Below, piece by piece: positions 58,641 to 64,000 of a stretch of DNA of 64,000 nt. A program made the position numbers and the translations under genes. Within the stretch, counting starts at the first letter, position 1, and every line of letters begins with the position of its first letter. The stretch comes from Rutidosis leptorrhynchoides. Its lineage: Eukaryota; Streptophyta; Magnoliopsida; Asterales; Asteraceae. The notes beneath the pieces were generated by a model. It saw only the letters and a list, made by a program, of their open reading frames with translations, was not told where the DNA came from and ran no database searches. The DNA lies in contig NC_092335.1 in NCBI RefSeq assembly GCF_046630445.1, positions 631,956,001 to 632,020,000 of the forward strand, written 5' to 3'.

Positions 58641-60479
58641 TGATGTAGCGTGAGGGTACGAAATAGTATTATTTTTAATACAAAATACTACAAAATATGA
58701 CACAAGTTTTATTAATTTACGGATGGGATATACCTAAACCTTGCTACAACACTATAGGCAGTGTACCTAATCGTAGAGTAGTGTAGTTTTTAGTAAGTCC
58801 GGTTCGTTCCACAGGGAGCTGGTGATACTTACTATATTTTTAACAACTATATTTATACAAAATATATATAATTATATAAGTAGTAATATTATTATAAAAG
58901 GGGGTTTTACCGTTTAATGACCGGTTTGTCGATTCTATATTTTAAGCGCAAAGATAAATGACGATAATTAAAGTGCGTAAAATAATGACAATAAATAAAA
59001 TGAGAGTAAATAAAATTGCGAGTAATAAAATGACAGTAAATAAAGATACGATGAGAAATACAATAAAAGAATTATGCTTATTTAAACTTCCGTAATCATG
59101 ATGTTTAACGTGTTGATTTTAATTTATTACCATGGGTTAATTGTCCTTTGTCCTGGTTTATTTGATACATCTATCTGGTTTTTGTCCATAATAGTCCATC
59201 GGTCATAAATATAAAGTGCGAGTATCCTCGTCAAATTACCCTTATACCCGAAGTCAAATATTCCAACTGATTAAGGATTTAAACTATGACGCAGTTATCA
59301 CTTCTGTCAACAATTACACCAGTTATCACTGTATGTAATCCACCCCTGTTTTAATTAGTTTATGAATATTAATTCATCCACTTGATCAGAATGAATAATC
59401 AATTACCCAACCCAATTGATTAATTAAATGATTATAACAGATTCCATATGAACGTCACTAAATAGGACAACCATAATCATTATTAATTATTAGGTTAATT
59501 AATTTGAAGATAGGTTCGACAGACTCCAATGAGTTGTCACTCAATTAGACAATACCCCCCATCTATTAATAGTCAATAATCCAATTTCCACAAGTGTCGG
59601 TCTTTTGCCCAAACCTTAATTATGGTCCAAAGTTCAATAACCCAATTTTAGTAATTAGCCCAACATCATGAGTACTTCATTTTAAATAAGCATAATAACG
59701 ACTTAGCTACGAGACATTAATGTAAAAAGGTTGAACATAACTTACAATGATTAAAAATAGCGTAGCGTTACACGGACAGAATTTCGACTTACATACTCAA
59801 AAGATCTCTATCATAAATCTTATTATTATCATAATTTAAAATTAAAATTAAGATTATTGTTATATCTTATTAAGTTAACATTATGATAGAGATATAGAAT
59901 ATAGATATTGATATTGATAGATAGAAAAATAAGAAAAAGATAGAAGAAAAAAAAAGATCGAAAAAAAATCTCCTTGCTTATTGATCGTAATCGTCGCCTT
60001 TTATAGGCAAATATGAAATTGAATTTTCATTTACGACCCCTGAACTATGCTCAATTAACAACTTTTTATTATTTAATATTATTCTTATTATGAATTATTT
60101 AAATATTATATTTTATTCTTGTGCATAGTTGACTCGTAATTTTTACACCGTTGCGTCGAGCGCTGAAAGTTGGTTCATGCCTCGGTTCCGGATTTTCGAA
60201 CGCCCTTTCGTACAATTTTATATCGTGTACTTTGCGTTTTGTAACTTGTACTCTTGTCATTTTTAGACGTTCTTCATCAATAATTTGAACCTTTTTGATT
60301 GTATCTTGTACTTTTGAGCTTTTTGGACCTTTGCGTCTTCAAATCTTCGTTTTCGCCTTTTGTCTTCGCACTTATTTAAAATAAACGAATATTACTCGAA
60401 AATGGAACAATTGCAACTAAAATCTTGTCTTTCTTGGGGGATTTTGCTATGAAATATATGTTCCTTTTTAGCCTTATCA
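58641..60479 (-). repeat. 3' LTR of the Athila-like element
   Basis: On the minus strand it starts TGATAAGGCTAAAAAGG (60479 down) and ends GCTACATCA (58641). A TATA box (TATAAAAGG) lies at 60005-59997. Length about 1.84 kb. The exact 3' end could be 58638, because TGA is repeated there. No partner LTR is inside the window. Confidence 0.78.
59997..60005 (-). promoter_or_regulatory. TATA box of the Athila-like LTR
   Basis: Reads CTATAAAAGGCG on the minus strand, about 475 bp into the LTR; a likely core promoter. Confidence 0.5.
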
Positions 60480-62805
60480 ATATCCCCACACTTGAGCGTT
60501 GCTTGTCCTCAAGCAATACAGTCTTGAAATAATATAATACATCACACGAATCACTTCTTTATTCTTCACACTTTGTACATCAGTGATTTTAATAGAGCGG
60601 TATAAACAATGATATTAACAATAGAACCATGGTTAAAGGTGGGTGTGTCATCCACAGTTGCCTCGGGTTTAGGTCAACGACACTTGCAATCAAATAGCCG
60701 ATTTACTTTCGGTTTCCAAAGCAAAGTGCACATTTGAAAGGCGGTTTACAGTCCCACATGACTATAAAAATTTAGATCCTTTAGGAAATAGGATCTTTAT
60801 GAAAACATTTGATCTTTTGAAAATTCAATCTAGCTTTTACCCTAGATAAGTTTTCTGATTTGATCCACCATTGGTGTTGCAAAATATATTTGTGGATCAA
60901 TATTTTGGCTAAAAACATTTAGGTTCGTGTAATCCACTGCTATCCCGGTATCGGAAAGCACACATCCAGTTTACTTGTTCCGTATATTACCTTTCGGCAA
61001 ACTACCGTCCGGTTGTAAAGGAAAGCGATGAACAAGAAACTGTTAAGGCAATGTCTAATGACATGCTTTTGGTTATGGTCTTTTAACGTGTCAGATGCTA
61101 GAACTATCCTTGGTAGGAGCGATAGTAAAGATCATCCTATAATTTTTCGGTCTGGCACAAGGTCCTGTCTCCGACCATGCTATGCAACCACCGTTCTTAC
61201 GGTTGACACCCGATTTGGTTCAGGTGACCTAATGAATTCCAGTTGAATTTCTTAGGATTTTACGTTCAATGGTAATGAACGCATTGAAAATGGATTTTCA
61301 GAAAACAAATCGGTTTGCAATTTTGATCAAAATATTTTCTCGTTCAAGCTCGAGTTTAGATATCATTGAATTCCATGAGTTTGAATTCTCAATCTTTAAA
61401 GTCAATCTCAAGGATTGAGTAATATCAGGCTTAAAAGCTGATTTTTAATCTTTAAGGAGATTATCCTTTTCTGGGGATCTGATTCATTAGTCTTATCAAG
61501 CTAATTTGCACGGTGCCTCCCCATTGTACGAGATAAATCCTTCTCATGGTTAGGATAAATCTGACCACTTGGCGACCCTGTTTGATGCTGAGGTCCGTGG
61601 ATTTCCTGCTGATTTTAGAGATGACTTTTCTAGATTTTTCGTCAACCTACAGCTGGTCTGGACGACAACTTCTTGACCTAAATCAAGAAGCGCGTGTCTT
61701 TTTCGGAAGACTTTACTTCCTTTTAATGATGGAATTGATTCATCGTGTAGATCCATCTTTCTTTAAAATATATTACAGTAAACCGGGTAAAACTGATTAG
61801 TATCGTCCAAAGCAAAAGTACCTGCAATAATTCTTATACAAAAATGTGTGATATATGTTTTAAATTGAATAACTTGGTACATTCTTCCCACACTTAGTTT
61901 CTTTCTTTGCCTTTTTATTTTCTTTTATTTCATTTTAAATGAATTCAAGCGTTTTAGGGTGTTTCTCAATTTATGTCCTTTTCGAGGTAACGATAATTTC
62001 GGTATTATCACCTAGTTTTCACCGTTCATAAATATGTATAAACATGATTTTAAATTCATTTAGTTGAAAATTTTTCAAATTTTCACAAAATTTGGCAAAT
62101 AAACTAAGTGCAAACCCGAGAGAATTTATAACCCTTCCCCACACTTGAGATCATGCAATGCCCTCATTTGCATGAAATCAGACTATAATTATAAATTCAT
62201 GAGGGTGATTATTGTAGAAAAGTGATTAAAAATACCCAGTTTGTAAGCATATTATTTTACATCACATTTGATATTTTGCTTCTTGTCGTCAAAATTAGTA
62301 GCTATTGCTGAACTTAATGTTAGTCTTTGAAAGTGCGTTGTTCTACCCTGTTTTGTACATAATATAAAATACAAACATATATATACATATTTTTGAAGTT
62401 GGGTATATTACCCCACGTTCAAAAATTTATAAAGTCTAATATCTTTTTGGCATACTTTAGATCAATAAAATTAAAAATAATGATAACAAAATTTGCCGTC
62501 CCACCCTCGGGTAAAGCAATTTCGGCTTAATGACCTAGTCTTCAACTCACGACGAATTTTAGAAATCATTTTTTTAACTTAATGAATTAAAGTAAATTTT
62601 GTTTTTAAATATCACACAAAACTTAAAAGCATATTAATTTCATATAAAACCTAAAAAAAACAAAAATTCAGAATGGGGGGAGAAAACTAGTTCTTTAGTG
62701 TCTGCTAGCGGAAAAGACCAATCGGATTCCATTCTCGGAACTACACGAGAACAGAACAACTAACTCTAGATAGCATTTTCTTAGAACATTTGAATCTCCC
62801 CACAC
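60480..62805 (-). other. non-coding internal region of the Athila-like element
   Basis: No supported ORF on either strand; the small open frames at 61028-61246, 61546-61800 and 61550-61756 have no recognisable domain. It contains repeats of the purine-tract word CTMAGTGTGGGR at 60484-60496, 61884-61897, 62137-62149 and 62798-62809. Confidence 0.6.
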
Positions 62806-63999
62806 TTAGGTAGCTGTGGTGTCGAAATTGTGATTAACTTCATCGTCAATTTCTTTTGGTCCATAATCAACTTGCCTATCTGTGACTTTTTCTTTAAGCC
62901 AGTGCCCGGCTTCTTCCGTAATATCCCAAAATTCAACTAGTTTCGCCTTTTCTTTAGGCGACAGATTGGATACTAACCGGTTACATAACTTAAAGTTCCC
63001 CTTACTTCTAGCATCGATAGCCCGTTTAAAAAGTTTCTTCATTGAACTGTTAATAACGGGGTCATTTAATTTCGTATCAACAACGGGGTCCTTTGTTATT
63101 GGGTTATCATTAGGTGTTACTTCATTTTTCCCACACTTAGGCGTTTCATTATTGCTAAGCACTGCCGTTGGAGTTGGTAAAACAACATGGTTATTACCAA
63201 TCGTTTTTATTGGTTCAACGGTTTTGGTTGGTGGAGGTTTAGATTTTCGAATCATAAAGGTGATCGATTTGTCACCACTTTTAAGTGTCATTCTTCCATT
63301 ACCTACATCAAATAACGCCCCGGTGGACGCTAAGAATGGTCGACCTAAAATTAGAGGAATGTTTGGGTCCTCTTCTATGTCAATGACAATGAATTCGACT
63401 AGAAAGGTTAAATTACCTACTTGAATGGGTAGGTTGTCAGCAATTCCAACTGGGTGCTTAATGGTTTGATCAAAGAGTCGAACACTCATATCCGTTGGAG
63501 TTAACTCACCTACACCTAATCTCTTATATAAGGAAAGAGGCATAACACTCACACTTGCACCTAAATCTGCTAGTGCATCATACATGACACAATCACTAAG
63601 TAGACAAGGAACAATAAATTCACCCGGATCACCTACCCTAGGTGGAGGTTTTGGTGGAACTGTCTTCACCGGGTTTATATTTACGGCTTTTGTTTCTTGC
63701 ACTTTCTTATTCTTTTTCTTCTTCTTCTTTCCAGAGGTATCACAATCTTTATTACCTATCACTTGCTCATACTCAACTCCTTTTCTTGGAAACGGGATGG
63801 GTGGTTTGTATGGTGCCACCACTGGCTTTACATACTCGGGTGGTGGTGGTGTAACTTCTTCATTGTTACTCTCATCTAAAACCTTCCCATCTTCTGATGC
63901 TGGTTTTTCAGAATTCGTTGACACCATATTAACATTCTCATTCCGAGGATTTACTTCAGTATTACTCGGTAGTTTTCCTTGTTCCCTCTCATTCATCAT
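62806..63999 (-). CDS. gag-protease polyprotein part of the Athila-like element (partial)
   Basis: Open for 397 residues and entering from beyond the window. The N-terminal part is Asn/Glu/Pro-rich with PYKPPIPFPRK and a Lys-rich patch, as found after the zinc knuckle of Athila gag. It is followed by a retroviral-type aspartic protease: DPGEFIVPCLL, ALADLGASVSVMPLSLYKRL, a flap-like region around VGNLTFLVEFIVID, and the conserved PLILGRPFLASTGALFDV. The C-terminal part (FKLCNRLVSNLSPKEKAKLVEFW) is typical of related plant sequences but of unknown role. The stop codon overlaps a purine-tract repeat. Fossil or non-autonomous element gene, not a host gene. Confidence 0.8.
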   Translation of the reverse strand: MMNEREQGKLPSNTEVNPRNENVNMVSTNSEKPASEDGKVLDESNNEEVTPPPPEYVKPVVAPYKPPIPFPRKGVEYEQVIGNKDCDTSGKKKKKKNKKVQETKAVNINPVKTVPPKPPPRVGDPGEFIVPCLLSDCVMYDALADLGASVSVMPLSLYKRLGVGELTPTDMSVRLFDQTIKHPVGIADNLPIQVGNLTFLVEFIVIDIEEDPNIPLILGRPFLASTGALFDVGNGRMTLKSGDKSITFMIRKSKPPPTKTVEPIKTIGNNHVVLPTPTAVLSNNETPKCGKNEVTPNDNPITKDPVVDTKLNDPVINSSMKKLFKRAIDARSKGNFKLCNRLVSNLSPKEKAKLVEFWDITEEAGHWLKEKVTDRQVDYGPKEIDDEVNHNFDTTAT

Positions 64000-64000
64000 G

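Larger units (their letters stand above)
58641..64000 (-). mobile_element. Athila-like Ty3/gypsy element, partial (3' part, minus strand)
   Basis: Minus-strand element with its 3' LTR at 58641-60479. A purine tract AAGTGTGGGGATA preceded by GCTTGAGGACAAGCAACG (60480-60520) lies next to the LTR, as in Athila elements. The internal region has a gag-protease type ORF (62806-63999) cut by the window end. Between that ORF and the LTR are about 2.3 kb with no reverse transcriptase or integrase, so it looks non-autonomous. It inserted into element D. Confidence 0.75.

Noticed and set aside
61028-61800. Plus-strand open frames of 72 and 84 residues
   Set aside because: No recognisable domain, inside the non-coding internal region of the Athila-like element on its antisense strand.
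62882-63879. Plus-strand open frames opposite the Athila-like protease
   Set aside because: Antisense shadows of a clear coding region, with no domain of their own.

Overview
The window is nuclear DNA of a flowering plant: spliced genes with GT/AG introns, AT-rich spacers and dense retrotransposon layering. The style of the repeats (2-3.5 kb LTRs starting TGTGATGACC or TGTAACGACC, an L1-type LINE with an RRM-containing ORF1, an Athila-like element with AAGTGTGGGG purine tracts) most resembles Asteraceae. That family assignment is an impression from the repeats, not a search result.

Only two host genes look intact, both on the minus strand. At 1880-2722 is an intronless glutaredoxin-like protein with a C-terminal cysteine cluster. 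At 18963-26324 is ubiquitin-activating enzyme E1 (UBA1 type), six coding exons that add up to an in-frame 1,098-residue protein, with a probable 5'UTR intron carrying a telo-box. A third host-derived piece, a decayed electron-transfer-flavoprotein alpha (ETFA) fragment at about 4803-5102, lies inside a probable Helitron (3961-8242).

Region by region: 1-3.9 kb holds a hairpin-rich MITE, the glutaredoxin gene and a tRNA-like SINE. 3.96-8.24 kb is the Helitron-like element. 8.43-14.95 kb is a three-level nest: a MULE-type MITE (9-bp target duplication) holds a short-LTR TRIM/Copia element (5-bp duplication), which holds a 3.46-kb solo LTR (5-bp duplication). 15-18.9 kb is gene-poor, with one hAT-type MITE with an 8-bp duplication. 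18.96-26.7 kb is the E1 gene. 28-32 kb is a fossil ORF of the 'putative gypsy type transposon' (Transposase_28) kind, split by a 3.05-kb solo LTR. From 32.43 kb to the end is a deep nest: a gypsy-type element (D) carries a LINE in its 5' LTR; the LINE carries a gypsy-type element (A, 39075-48840) in its ORF1; A carries a solo LTR in its gag-like ORF. D also carries a solo LTR (53519-55882), and an Athila-like element (58641 to beyond 64000, minus strand) ends the window.

The points most worth following are: a gag-only, apparently pol-less gypsy-type family present in two copies; paired GCGATCGC-centred palindromes just upstream of TATA boxes in several otherwise different LTRs; a TRIM that seems to have picked up a Copia fragment between two TGGTATCAG motifs; and the Helitron-borne ETFA fragment. 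Identities quoted are by eye.
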